From: Carposina sasakii
Taxonomy: Eukaryota > Arthropoda > Insecta > Lepidoptera > Carposinidae
DNA: 64,000 nt
Assembly (NCBI GenBank): GCA_014607495.2
Contig: CP053160.1
Coordinates: 1,922,001-1,986,000 of the forward strand
Reading direction: 5' to 3'
Shown: piece by piece, positions 10,730 through 25,700 of the stretch
Layout: every line of letters begins with the position of its first letter
Numbering within the stretch: the first letter of the stretch is position 1
The notes under the pieces: model-generated
Seen by the model: only the letters and a program-made list of their open reading frames with translations
Databases searched by the model: none
What the model was told of the DNA's origin: nothing
Position numbers and translations under genes: made by a program

Positions 10730-13700
10730 CTATTTCACTTGTCCGACAGTCTCTTGGTTCTCACCCGGCTTGAAGTCGGATTTGTAAGGCTCGCTCTTGT
10801 AACTTGAATCTGAAATAAGTGTGGGATCTAGGTTAGGAGATTTGCTAATTAATAATTGATGTAGTTTTTAGAATAACGCTGATATACAAAACAAAGAGGC
10901 TACAACTATACCTACCAGTTGACAATAATTAATATTATTCTATCCTGTCGTCGCATTTTGCACTTGCATAGTCGCATTATGTCCAATTCGCAAAACGTGC
11001 AGATGCGCAAAACGTCCATCTTTACAACGTCTAACTCGCGAATAATGACCTATACACATATTCTTCGAATAGGTGTTCAAAGTGTGTTATTTCCCAATGA
11101 TCACATAATTACAGTATAGCAGCCGTTATTTCGCTGAGCGATAACAATGCGACTGCAAAAATTGAGCGAGTGCGTGCGCGAGGCGTCATTCCGCGCCCCG
11201 CACCTCGTTCCGCACACACATAAGACTCTCTATTATCGCTATCGCATTGTTTGGGGTTGTAAGCTCCTCTATTTTACCTTCTACGCCACTGTAACCCCTT
11301 ACCACACAGTCAAACTGGTGAAAAGTGGGTGTATGTATATTACAATAGACAATAGACAAATCTTTATTTGCTATAACAACACACACTACAGATTACTCTA
11401 AAATTGGTAAAGTGGTGGTACAATTTTTATGTCTAACAAAAGTAATGTGCGATGTGTCACAATAACAAAAAGGTCCTGACTCAGCATGTGTTACAGACAA
11501 GTCTGCAACGCTGGTAATTCTGCCAGAACCGAAAGGGGAGCGCGTGCAACAATAAAAACTATGATTAAACAAATATTACGAGTATAAGGTGATTCTGCAA
11601 AAATATTAATAAGTGATACATTTATACAGGGTGTAACAAAAAGGGGCATGTCAAGCGAGAAGCCTTACCTTCCGTGCCGGAATGGTTGGAGGAGTCGTTG
11701 GCCTTGTCGTCCGCATACTTGGCCTTGCCGGACTCCTCGCGCGCCTGCCTCCGCCGCTGCTTCGACCACAGCTCGTGACAGTCCTGCCACGTCGGCAGGG
11801 ACGGCGCCGTCATTCTGAAACGAGTTATTTGCGTAATGATCATGTGTCCTGTGCTGACGCTGGGCTTCGTTAGAATACTCCAGCCGCATTCCCTGGGAGT
11901 CGACTAAGGAACTTAGGGGCGCTCTCTCGTGTGATAAGCTAGCAACTTGTCACCGAGATACATCTTGCCCCATTGTGTTAAACGTGTCTGTGGAATCTGT
12001 TTGGTGAATCTACAGTTCTGGCTACCTCATATTGGGAAAGGGAACACAGCCGTCTATGTATTTGAAGCTTATAAGCGAAGCGTATCAGCTTATGTGAGAA
12101 TAACACAAAGTAGAATGGACGACGTTAATGGGTATACCCATTTTTTTACATCGTAGGTGGACGCCTGCGACTTCCTCCGCATGAACTACATAACCTGTGT
12201 TATTCTAGCATAAGCTATACAAATACGTGCTGTTACATACTACAAATATATACTTATTGCTGAATTGCACCAATTCCATTTTTGTAGTAAATAATAAGAT
12301 GCAGATCAGCAATAAAGCACTATATATTTTCCCTACCGACTAACATCGAGTTAGTCAGTATCATCTCTTGCCGAATTGCTGCCCAACTACGGACTGGTTT
12401 CCCTTCCTGCCGGCCTGGTGCATCAATCAAGAGCTCTGGTAGTCCACTCCACCGTGGAGATTGTGAAAGTAAAGCTGTGCCTATACTATATAAAGTGTAA
12501 TAGATATAGTGTTTAAATAATAAACTTAGTGTGGTGAGAAAACCTTGTTTTTTTAAAACAAGTCCGGCCGCCATCCTAACAGTGCGTCTGTGTTCCCAAT
12601 ATGGGGAGTATATGAAACAACAAAAACTCACTGCTCAGGCACCACCCCTTTCAACCACGGACTCTTCAGCGCCTCCTCGGCAGTAATCCGCTTCTCAGGA
12701 TCCAGTTCCAGCATGCGATCCAACAGGTTCAGCGCCGGCGCAGGCATGAAGGAGAACTGTTCGCGCACGCAGCGCTTGTGGAAGCGTTTCGGACGCAGCG
12801 TGTGCCATAACGGGAGGGACACCACGCTGGGCCAGACCCCTGGCACTGGTGTACCGCATACCCGTGATATCATCTCTAGCTGCATCATTTCTACGTTAGC
12901 CTGGAATGGTAGAGAATGCTGGATGAGGTCTAAATTATGTGTGAAGCAAAAGTTTTGCAGTTTACTTTTAATGAAATTGCGCCGACGGATGTGAAATTTG
13001 TCTCAGTCAAAGTGGTTATGTGGAGAAGCTCGTAATCAAATATAAGAAATACTCTACTATGGTCGAATTTTGACCATATTAGACCACTAATTACTCTAAT
13101 ACAGTAAAGAGTTTTTAAGCTGCGGAAACTATGCTATCTATGTATGCACAAAGTAACATCGTTCGTCCAAAAACAGGACTGCTTTCACTGGGAATGGTTT
13201 TCATCCATGACATTTCGCTGTCTTAAGTTAATGTAGGCATCACTTCCTGAAATCCTGTAGCCGTTAGAAGATCGATAACCTTATGCTGGCTTATCACGGG
13301 GCTCGTAACGCCACAGGCCGTTCGAATGCACCAATCTATTCTGTAACTTAGGTTCGCGATATCCTTCACGGGTTAACCTGACAGTGTAAGCAGGTGTTAT
13401 CTGAAACAGCTGGCGGAGGCTTCCACAGAGACTTAGTAGAAGTATCCTGGAGTCATCTGGAATAGCTCTAGCGTCCGGTACCAGCGAGTAGAAGTAATCA
13501 CAGCGTGAGAACCTGATCGAAGCAGCCTCGAGTCACCAGGTTCATCCTGGGCACGCAAGTCTACAGCGTGATGATCTTGTCGGAGTAGCAAGTAGCAGTA
13601 GCGTGACGACCCGGTGGTACCTGGAACAGCGGGTGCTTGAGGAACAGCTCGCCCAGGATGCAGCCCATGCTCCACACGTCGACGCTGGGCCCGTAGCGCT

Positions 13701-16700
13701 CCTCGCCCAGCAGCAGCTCGGGCGGGCGGTACCACAGCGTGATGACCTTGTTGGTGTAGGGACGTGCGCGGTCCTCGGCCGACCACAGGCGCGCCAGACC
13801 GAAGTCTCCCAGTTTCACCTCGCCTCTGCGGATTAAGTTAGGTCAGGTTAACTATCCGCGTGATGTCGGCAGAGTAGAGTTAGTACCGCCGCTTTCCTGC
13901 CCGTAGGTATCGTACGAGGCGATTTTAAGGGGTTCCGAGAGGTTGGCAGCAGCGCCTCCCGTGCTGACAACATAGTCCGAAAATCACACTGCGGCAGGCC
14001 TCCCCCAGGACACGCCACATCCTGGGGGAGGCCTTCGTCCAGCAGTGGACTGCAATAGGCTGAAGACAGGTTAACTATGAGGCCACTAGAAGGCAGCGGA
14101 TGCAAAATAATCGCACTGCTGACATTCCTATTTACATACATTCACGGCTGTAGTCAGAGCTATGGGATCATAAAAGTGATCCAAATCTAACATAGTGAAG
14201 AGAGATGTAAATGATCAGTCACAAATTCACTTGAGAGAATTCCCAAGTCCCTTCGTCGACTCTTACGACATGCAGGACAGAACACATTGATGTTTTTTGT
14301 CATAATTAAACTTAGAACAGAAGTACTCTTCGGCGGATATTATTAGAAACTAAGCCCGCCGTACGAAGTAGGTATCCTACCTACTCCTGACGAAACAGCG
14401 GGCCCTTTTAATCATAAATTGCTACTCAATAATTATAACTTACTTATTGTTCATTAAAATATTACTGCATTTAATATCTCGATGCAGAAAATTCTTCCGA
14501 TGGCAGTACGCCAGTCCGTCCAACAACTGTCGCATAATGGACGCGTTGTGGCTCTCTGTGAAGTCCACCATCTTGGACTCCAGTAGACCCATGAGATCGT
14601 GGTCCATGTACTCGAATACTAAGTAAAATGAGCCTTTGTCCTGAAAATATGTGTTAAATTAAGATTACTTGATATTTTCGATCACCAATATCAAATGAAC
14701 TGGCTGTCAGTGAACATGTCTGTTACCTAACTCAACATTTATTACAAATCGCTTTTAAAGTTACACACACTGTAAAGGCTGTTTAAGATGATGTTTGAAT
14801 TAAAATGTTGTAAGGTTTGAGAATAAATGAAAAATATTTTCATTCCACAAATAAATAATCATTTCATTTCTCCCCCATTATTGTGATATGTTATGACTTT
14901 TGAAAGACGCCACTTAGGTCACAAATAATACTCTATTGAGGGATCGCCCACCACCGGGCCCTATACCCTCCGCTGACCCTCGGATCTGTCTACTCATGAT
15001 CACGAACACAAGACACTACAGTCGCAACGAGAAGCCAGATCCAAGCAGCATGCAACCATAAATACATAGCTGCTAATCCGAAAACCAATTAAAATTTTAA
15101 TCGACATATGTTTCGCCAACACCCGTGGCATCATCAGGATTAGTTTTCCATGTTAGTTCTATCTACCGAACCAACTAACTAACAACTAAAACCAATGCAA
15201 TAATACATTGGTTGCATGCTAGGTGCTTGGATCTGGCTTCTCGTTGCGACTGTAGTGTCTTGTGTTCGTGATCATGAGTCGGCAGATCCGAGGGTCAGCG
15301 GAGGGTATAGGGCCCGGTGGTGGGCGATCCCTCAATAGAGATTTGAATTTCCGAATAGTGACGCCTGATACAATTCAATATCACAAATAATACATTTACC
15401 AACCTTTCTAAAGTCCAAAGCATCCTGTTTATCCGTAACAATTTCCCGTAGATTGACAATATTCTTGTGGTTCAACTGGCGCAGGATCTTGATCTCTCTG
15501 ACGGCTGTTATAGGGAAGCCTTCTTTCTCGTTCTCGAGTCGAACCTTCTTCAATGCGACTAGTTGGTTCGTGTTCTTGTCCCGAGCTTTGTACACTTGAC
15601 CGTATGTGCCTTCGCCTATTTGAGTTATCACCTAGGAAAATACATTGATAAGCACAGTAAGTTGATTGACTTAGAATTGAATTCAAATAGAGATAATAAT
15701 AAAATAATGTAATTTGTTGCTTACAAATTGTAATATCAGAAGTGGGATTGTGTAAAAACTGGTTGGTGTTAGTTGGCTTCACATAAAACTCAGTGATTAT
15801 TTATCAATACAAAAATATTATTCACGCGCGTTACATCTAAGTTCATATTCTGTGAATAATACATGCGTTATCAGAAGTGGGATACAAGCACGCATAGTGT
15901 ATACCTGGAAGCCATCGACACATTTCTCGCCCCAATCCTTAGCGTGATGCGTGGGAGTTGCCACAGGAACCACTTTAGACCCACGCCGCTTTAGAATCCG
16001 AGGCCTCTTCAGTTTTGATGTCGACTAAAATCATTAGAAAAATAAACTAAAATTACGTACTATTAACATTATAGTAATGTTTATTACTATAACAGAATGA
16101 GCGTTACTATTCATTTTGTTACAATATCGGATTAATAAAAAAATAAAAAATGAAGCCAAGATGTGTAAATAATATTGATTTGAGCAAGAACATGTGATTT
16201 CCTCTTTGATAATCACTTCATTTTAGTTGGTTGGCTGGGAGAAATCTCTGTAAGAGATAAGCTCGCCTTTGTAGATTATCTTTTAAACTATTTTATTTTG
16301 TGTTTTTTCTGTGTACAATAAAGATTTAATAACAAGGATCAGTCCGGTCGCGTGGTTTCGGTAAAACCGACATAATATGGCGGCAACTAACATACTCACA
16401 TCATACACTTTCCAACATCTGCTCATATTCTTGGAACTGAGGGGTGAGCACGTACCTCTCGATAGTCCGTAACGCTATCGTCAAACTGTCAATTCCCATA
16501 GATTTTGCTAGCGAGTCGCTAGCGTTACGCCGCGTAAAAAGGTTCGTGCTTACCCCACTGATGGCAGATAACAAAAGGGAAGTAGATACAGGTACGTACG
16601 TTGGCGTCTCGTTGCTTGCGGAACACGTGCGAGTACTGGTCGGTGCGGGCGCGGGGCGCGGGGGGCGGGGTGCTGCCTCCGTCTAACTCGTCGCCGCTCA

Positions 16701-19700
16701 GGTCTTCCGAGCCGGGGATCACTGCACACACATATAGCCAACATTACTACGTTTCCCGGCAGGCAGCCGGCCATAAAAATAAATACCTAATCTTTGGCAA
16801 TGTGCGTCTCGAAAGAAACTACACTAGACAACAAATAAACTGAGCCACCCGTCACCTTGGAACTCTAATTCTTATGCCTACAGAAAGTGCATTTAATGAC
16901 GAATAAAATGAATAGAAACACATTGATATTTACGAATTGTTAAGCCTTTATTAAGGAGTTTACAAAAAGGAGTTGTTTCCCAGTCTGGTTAATCCTTAAT
17001 AATCATCAAGTTAAACAAAAAAATGAAGCGGAAAACAAAAGAAAATTTAAAAAGTTTATGTTTAATATTCAGTGTACCCTCCCCTTGCTCGAATAACTGC
17101 CAGCATCCTCGTATTCATAGACCTTACGAGCCTGTCGATAAAATCTTGAGGAATCACGTTCTACTCCTCTTCAATCGCGATTGTCAGCTCTGTAAGCCTT
17201 GTTGGTGCAGGTACCCGGGCTCGAACCCGTCGATTCAGTTCATCCCATAAATATTCTTCTATAGGATTCAAATCCGGGCTTGTCAGAAAGAAATCAGCTG
17301 TTCCATACATTTCAGCGCAGTAATTATTCAAGATTGTATGGAACAGCTGATTTTTTTTTCACTATTTCAGAGTTGGCCCCATAGTGAAAGTTGTTTCTTT
17401 TTACCTACCTAGTTTCGTGTCAAAAGCGAATCACTAATTTCGGAAAGACCTTATACTATACTCCATTACTATAAATGTAAATATTACTTTACGATTATAA
17501 AATAAAGTATATTTTTACATGTGCACAGAAATACTCCAAACTTTCTTTATTTACATAGTTCAACCTTTCTCACCTAGATAGCATTCTACAAACTGTATAG
17601 CAATACAACCTTTGACTGAAGAAAATAGGAACAGCTGTTTTGCAAGCTCTGAGTGACCACTTAGATAATGCGCATTTAAGCTTTGCATTTGCCCATATTT
17701 AAATACGCATCATTTAATATATGTAAGTTTTCACGCTAGCGAATTTATTATCTGGCGAATGTTTCTACAGCGCGTTACACATATAACTTCACAGCCAAGA
17801 CCAAAGCTACACAGTCAAGAACCATCGTCCAACAATAATTTTTTTTACATACAAACTCACCAGGTGGCATAGGCAGGTTCATGATGCCGGTCCGCTTGGG
17901 TTTGTCCGGCTTCTTCACGGGACTGGGGGACGGCGTACTGAGTGGGCTGTCGTTAGCTAGCGTCTTCAGATCTTCAACCTGGGGGAAGAAATCGAAATAA
18001 TTAATCATTATTATTGAAATGATTTATGGAATAATTAATTATCTAGGCATTTGTAACAAAACCAATATATCTATACATGTAAATTTATTCATGCAAAACC
18101 ATTCGCTTTGCATAGTCAGCGCTTCTACAAAATGTGACGTCACGAAATTTAGGACCCCTCCCATCACCTTGTCACACAATGTCACAGTTTGCCAACCCCC
18201 TCCCTCCCCCTTAACCTATGACGTAATATATGGATGGCCCATTACGGCTGTACGTCATTTCGCGAATAGGTCTAATTCTAACATACGAGTAGTTTTGTTA
18301 TTTAGGCAGTAGGCTCTAGTAGATAATCAACTGAAACTTTTAAACTATGTTACATTCTATATCAATAAAAAATCGCAATAACTAGATCTACAGGGTGTGA
18401 GTGACAGCCAGGCAAATACTGAAATGCTGAACAAGTACCAGTGTATTGAGTTATACAACAGTGTTATAACTCGCAGGAAATGCATTTTTAATTTGAATTA
18501 GTAATGTTTGCTTTCCGCGCCAATTTTGTATTGGGCGATACTGTGACTATTTAAATGGGCGTATTGGATATTTTGTGATACATTGCTTGTTTTTTAGATC
18601 ACTTGGGACTCTTCATAAGGGTTGATCACTTATTTGAACATTACAGAGCGCAACTTTTTTTTTAAAATAATCCATTGGTAAAAAATTTAGTTTTACTCGT
18701 AAGCCATTATCTAAGGCCTAATTAAGCGAACAAAACAATTTTTTTCCCGAAAAAATAAACAAAGTCGTAAAATTTTGGAATTCTCCTGCGAAAATATTCA
18801 GTGTTTTTCGCCTCAGAATCATGGTCTGAAGTCAGCATATCAATATTTGCCTGGCCGTCTGTCACAAACACCCTGTATATGAGTCGTCATCGAGTAAATA
18901 AACGATAGTAAAGCCCGCATCGAGTACATACCTGCGTATTGGGCGGCATGGCAGCTTGGTGAGGCTGCGGGGTCGGGGCGGTGCGGGCTGACCGGATAAC
19001 AGTGCAGTGTCCACCACGCTGCCGGTTTTTGTCAGCGGAGGCGGCGGGTTGGCTGGCAGCGGCGGGGTGGGCGGCTTCTGCTACAGCAGACAGAGGGTTT
19101 GTTTGAGGTTATTTGTGAACCTAAAAGGGCTAGCTATCCTTACTTCTTGACTATCACGCTATCTGTCGTCTCGCTTTCACGCCAGAACTACTGAACCGAT
19201 TTAAATGAAATTTGGTACACAGGTAGTCTAGAGCCTGAGAAAGGACATAGGCTATTTTTTTTTTAATTCGTGAAAATATTTTTATACCAGATAATTTCGA
19301 CGTTTCGTTTGAAGGCACGGGCAAAAAAAATCAGAAAGCCCATTCCTATAGATATCTTTCTCATCTTATACTGTTTATACCGGGAAAATGAATATAGAAA
19401 ATTAATTTAAATTTTTCAATCTTCTTTGGTCCTAGCAGTGCGACTAACCACCAACGAACGTAATACTAACGTACTAACCTCAGCACCATTGCTCTCCGAG
19501 TCTCCATTGAAGAAGGGGAACTCCGGTGGAGGCTGCAGTGGCGTGGTGACGTCATCAGTACTGCACACCGCCATGTCTAGCACTTCTGAGCCCTCTTTGT
19601 TCTCGCCGTTCTCTTTAGAAGCCTGGGTTATCAACAGATTACAATAAGAATTTGGTATAATTTCGTAAAGGAAAATATATTAATACTGGGTTTGTACCCA

Positions 19701-22700
19701 ATATGTACTTCACCTGCAAAGATCAAAACAAAATTTAAAAAAAATCTTCATTGATTAATTTGGATTGCAAAGAATTTTGATCAATGACCCCACCACGCTA
19801 TAAAAATATTTGCTTCACTGACTAGTGCGACAGAGACAGCAAAAAAACTGTACGTCAAAGACCGAGATGAAAAGTCAGTGATCATTGTGCGAAATTCTTC
19901 GTAATCTGCGTTCACACTACAAGTACAAATGACATACACGTGCGACACACACGTGACCTGCTACACATTTATGCATATTTACATTTAGCATAGACAGTGT
20001 TAAGGTCAAGTTAGAAGCTCATTGCCGGAGAGGAACGCCCCGCATCAGTACAGGACAATTAGTTTTACAATAAATAAAATAAAATTTCCAATTACCTGAG
20101 TGGAGCTATCAATGGTGGTGGCATTAGACAGCTCGTCAATAGTGAGCGCGTCTGGATGGTTGAGTGACGTCATCGATAGATTACTCTGTGACTCTTCCTC
20201 CTTCTGGTCCAGAATCTCTTGTAGTTTCTGACAGGAAATAAAGGATTTTACGTTGTGAAAACACTTCTCATCCTTACCTTGCCTGTGATTAATATTGTAA
20301 TAAATGTACTCTTATTGATTTAATTTTTTGAATATACCTATTCACACAACTGTGTTCCCTAAATGGGGTACCTAGAACTGCAGGATAGCAAAGGAGATCC
20401 CATAGTCACGTTTAGCACAGCATGGACATATGTTAATGATCAGTGCCTAGTTACTAGATTATCCGGGAATACCCGAGTTCTTTACTCGACTCTTACGACA
20501 TGCATGGAAGTAGATGCAGCTGATGTATTCTAGTGAACATACGTAAATATATGAAAAAAAAATCGGCTCAATCGGAAACCCAGAAGTGGGTCAAATTTAA
20601 CTTGCAAGATTTGGTTACGGACAACGCGACAGGTGAAACTAAATAAAATCTTGTAATTACACAATTTCAGAGACAATCTTGCTTTGAGGCAGTAAACAGT
20701 AAAGCCTTACCTTAGCCCTCTTATGTTTATCTTTGACAAGTTCCGCAAACAGACTCGTGTCACTGATTTTCTCTTTGAGATCGATCTTGCGTTGCAGCAT
20801 CGTGGACGGCGGACTTGGGGATTCGTGTCTACTCCTGCAACCATTTGTATAGAATTAACAGAGAATTGGGAGGCATATAAGAAGCAAATAGTACAACTTG
20901 AAGTCCAAAAACTTATTTTAATAAAATGCACCTCACATTGACAAGAACTGTTTTATTTAACTGGTGAAGAAGATACGGCCCCTAAATATGTATATATGTT
21001 CGTCTCTTTTTATCATGTCATATCTAAGAAAGTCTTTCATCAAATGAATAGTATAATAAGCTTTCCGTCCCATCGGACTATGAGAGTGAGGGAATAGAGA
21101 GTGCATCTGTGTTTGCGCACACACTTGTGCACTATAATATGTCCTGCGTACCTGGCCAATCTATGTAGAGATTGGTCGCCTTGGCCGAAATACGGTCGGA
21201 GATCATCATCATCAGTATAATACGACCTTCATATAATATAATACAAGTTTTTTCTTTTAAATTCGTCATATTTTGGTCACAGCACTAATAACCCTAAAGG
21301 TTGTTCATCGACGGTCTAATTAATACAAAGAAATATTTATGATTCGGAAACAAACATCGACATTCAACACATCAATGTTGCACTTTTACACCAACTACCT
21401 AGGATTCTATTAAATCGTTGGAATCCTTACTCTATGCACTGCATAATCATGATATTCATCAATGTTTGCAACCACCACCAAAACGACCCCGCGCGGCAAG
21501 AACTGCCATAACTGCATTAACTGCGTCAATATATCCTTCCCGCACTGACCTATGTCTGTCTCGCTCTCGCGACGAATCCCGATGTCTGGTCCGATGTCTC
21601 GGCGGGCTGGCCGTCGAGCCCCGCCGCCGGCTGCGCGACACCGAGCGACGACGCTTCAGCGAATTGCGACTCGGAGACCTGGGGACACGACACTTGTTTA
21701 ACACCTCATAGAAATGGAATAAAAACGTATCAAAAGGGTACTAGGGTAAGGCCCCCGCTTTTAAAATGGCGACACAAAACAGTTCATTTCGTCAATCACT
21801 ACGTACAAACTAGCTAGGATACAATACAAGTAAATACCCATTAGAGATGAAATGAATTAGAACTACCAATTTGATTCGACAACGCAAGAGTCTCCATAAC
21901 GTTATTCAATCAGTAAGCGATTTACACAGTGATTATGCTCGATAAGACAGTTGATATTTATTTATTCATATGTGCAAATTCATTACGTATCAAACGGAAC
22001 AGACTCTCATCACAAGTCCAATAGATACATAACTACAAGCTCAATGCAGACTACTTACAGGGAAGGAAGGTAATAGGAGAGAAAATAAGTATATGCCAAT
22101 TCCTATATTGCATTTTGCTTACTTTTATAACTATGCATAAGGATATAGTAAGCTACAAAGGGCAATACGTGGAAGGCATTACGTTAAAGGGTACAATATT
22201 ATAGTGCTAACTCCATGCAAGCAAAATAAGTGAACTTCTATTAGAGTGAACACACATTTATGCGAGTCGAACGAAACGGAAGTTTAGAACTCTAAACATT
22301 ATTATGTTAAGTTATACATTATTAGGTGAAAAGGGAAACGCTTCTGGCCCCACCGGGCCACTAGTTGTTGTGTGGCCCATGTATATATTCCAATCATTGT
22401 GAGAAACTTCGATATCGCGTTCTAGGATTTTACATTCGATTGTGGTTCTCTCCTGAATCCGATAGATGGCTCCGCTACAATTACATATTGTGATGTTCGA
22501 TAGGATTTAAACATATGAATAACGTTCGACTCGAATAAGTGTGGTATCAGCATTATACTCACACATAACTGAAGTTCAGTAAACCATTCACACAGAACAA
22601 TATTTTTTAATCATGGCCTTTCCATACGGTCTATGTTTGGTAAGTTGTAACTACTTGTAAGCTTTTTCTCGCGTTTTCTTTGTAAGCTCGTGTCGTAGTT

Positions 22701-25700
22701 GAACGGACCATACAGGGTGTAACAAAAAGGGAATGTTAAGCGAAAAGCTATGTAAATAGCCCACTATAGAGAACCTATCTACAAATTTGAGACTCGAAAT
22801 CACATTTTTATTTTTCAAGATTGTATGAAAATTTCTGAGATATTTAAAAATTCTCCATACTATCGGGAAAAATAAACATGTGATTTCGGGTCTCAAATTT
22901 TGTGGATAGATTCTCTATAGTGGGCTATTTACATAGCTTTTCGCTTAACATACCCTTTTTGTTACATCCTGTAGATGACTATAATATACACTGACAACAC
23001 AAACGAAAGCAAGACAACGCAATACATGGCTGAAGCTCCATTTACATGATACCATTTACTTGAACATTCAAGAGCAATTATCGATATGCCATACTTAAAC
23101 AATGTGTCAAAAATAGCAGTTTGAACCGTGCCAGTCATTTATTGCTTCAATAAAATTGTATGCAATAAGCAAGAAAATGGTATCATGTGAGGCTTAAGAA
23201 ACTGATCTATACCTGGGTTTGGGTCGGACCTCGCGATGATCGTGTTGGTCGTGGCTGCATCGAACAAATATTACATAGTTCAAATATTTATTCATCGACT
23301 GAGCACAAGATATTACACAGATTTGCAGGTATTTGTTTAACATTTGATAATGTTATTCATAATATTTCAGAATACATAAAAAATTTCAGTAAAATTTAAG
23401 CACAGCATAGAATGTTTCCCTTATTTTCGGAATGATATATGACATGACCCGCCTGAATGTTAATAATGAACACAGTTGAAAATGAACTCTACAATGTTGT
23501 ATGACAATTTTAATAAAGTTACAATTTAAATTGCCCTCTATAAAAATACCCACAGAATAAAGACAGAGAAGCTGTATGTATACTGGGTGTAAAAAGACAA
23601 CTTTCTTCTTTTAGTACCTCGTATTCTTTGTAACATCACGATCATTTTTTTTTATGGAAGCACCCCTGGGAAACCACGGGTTTCCAAGATATTGAGGTCC
23701 AAAGTTACACGAATATCAGCATTTTTTTAAATAAATCCATCTGGAAACAGTTAACAAACTTTAAAAATGTTAGTTTTGTAGGTACATTTGTCAATCGAAT
23801 ACATTGCTTGCAATAAAAAAAAATATATAAAAAATTTTTTTTTCGTTTCCCAGGGTTGTTTCCATAGAAAAAAATGATCGTTACTTTACAAAGAATACGA
23901 GGTATTAAAATAACAACGTTGTCTTTTTACACCCTGTATGTAGAAAATAATTTCCTGAAAGCTAAAGCTTAGGAACAAATAACTTAAAAACCACAAATGT
24001 GTCAATCATTTCGCTTTTTCTGGATAGGTACAGTAATGGTCAAAAGTTCACGATCGCTTGCGTACTAGTTTTACTTACGACATTATGTTTGCATAAATCT
24101 ATGCGTACACACATAAATAGGAGCTCCATCGAATTAACTATTATAAACGTTAAGGTACTACTGCACTTATGAACCTTGACTGTACATACAGACTTGACAT
24201 GCCATACAGTCATAGTTGCTGCTGTAAAGTTACCAGAGTCACTCGCACACGTACGTACTGCGACGTGTGAGTGTGACGCACGAACTTCACAGGTAAGATC
24301 CGCCGCTCTTGCTTCGCTACACACATGTCCCGCAGCGTACCTGTGCTTATTCCGCGAGTCGCGCCGCTCGCGCTCGCGACTGCGGTGGCGGCGCGGGCTG
24401 CGGCGGCGCGCGCGGCGCGGGCTGTGCTCGCGCGGCCGCGGCGGCGGCGAGTCTGCGCGGGGTCATACTGCGTTATCACTAGCGGTAAGGCGTAACGGCA
24501 AGGCATAGAATAAGGAGGTTCCAGAATGTGTCATCAAAGACAAATATATGACGGGTATTGAAGCAAAAATCGACTCGAATGCCCCGCACTTTCCTCCCTT
24601 CCCCACCGAGGATTATTGCCAGCTTATGGAATACTGCAACTTTTTAGGGTTTCAATAAAAACAATAGGTAGTAAAAATACCAAAAGTATAAGGTCAGTGT
24701 GAATATTATAAAGAAAACGAATTGCAAATATTGCAATGAATTAAATTATTTATTTACAAACTAGTGGACGCCCGCGACTTCGTCCGCGTGGACTGCAGAA
24801 AAGTCAAAATGTTGAAATTATCCGGGATAAAAATATTTTCCGGAATAAAAAGTAGCCTATGTGTTAATCCAGAGTGTCAGCTCACTCCATACGAAATTTT
24901 ATTAAAATCGCTCCAGCCGTTTTTACGTGAAAGAGTAACAAACATACTTACAAACTTTCGCGTTTATAATATTAGTAGGATGAACAAATAAAATCTCTAT
25001 ACCTACCCAATTTTTAATATTAAAATTGTAGTCCTTTTCTTCTCCCAATATCGATCGTCCGAAAATCATAATCCCAAACACGTTTGCACAAACATCACTT
25101 TTCATAATGTTCGTGTATGTACATGAAATTGTATAATTATTGCCTAATCGTCTTTATTGTGATGAATACTTACAATAAAAAAAACATAATTTAAAAAATC
25201 CAAAAACCCGACTGCTTAAAAAGAACCAAATAATTATTGAAATATTAGCTTGGCTGTCGGATAATGGATCCCGACTGTTCAGTTATTATGTAACGATCAT
25301 TAGAAAATATTTTATTTTCTTCAATATTCATTCCATAATAATATTATAGAATTCTAGACCACCGGACATCTAAGTGCTTGTTTTTTTCTTTTAAGTTTTT
25401 TTATTGTGTACATTATTTGGTTCTTTTTTTAGCAGTCGGGTTTTTGGATTTTTTAAATTATGTTTTTTTATTCTATACTTTGTTGTTATGAGTACCTAGC
25501 TATACCTACTGATAGATATGCTTCAAGAAACATGCTCAACATGCTCGGCAGCAAGAAGTTTTCGTCTTGCTGCTGTCTAAAAACTTATATGAGAGAATGG
25601 TTGTTACGCAACTTTCAATCGATATAGATCCTAAACGGTTAGTCGAATCGAAAAATGTTGATAGAAACCTAAAAATGATTTTTAAATACCTATTCAACGA

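Noticed and set aside
12590..12994. 134-residue plus-strand ORF
   Set aside because: It is the antisense shadow of the Cdk12 exon 12632-12900, which carries clear kinase sequence on the other strand.
18932..19077. Alternative reading frame of the Cdk12 exon ([13 protein letters not shown]...) that joins the next exon without a frameshift
   Set aside because: It needs a phase that no available acceptor supplies after the preceding GAG, and it loses the proline-rich [15 protein letters not shown] sequence typical of this region.
24176..24508. 110-residue plus-strand ORF rich in Arg and Gly
   Set aside because: Antisense of the GC-rich RS-domain exon of Cdk12 at 24341-24452. Splice sites and phase support the minus strand.
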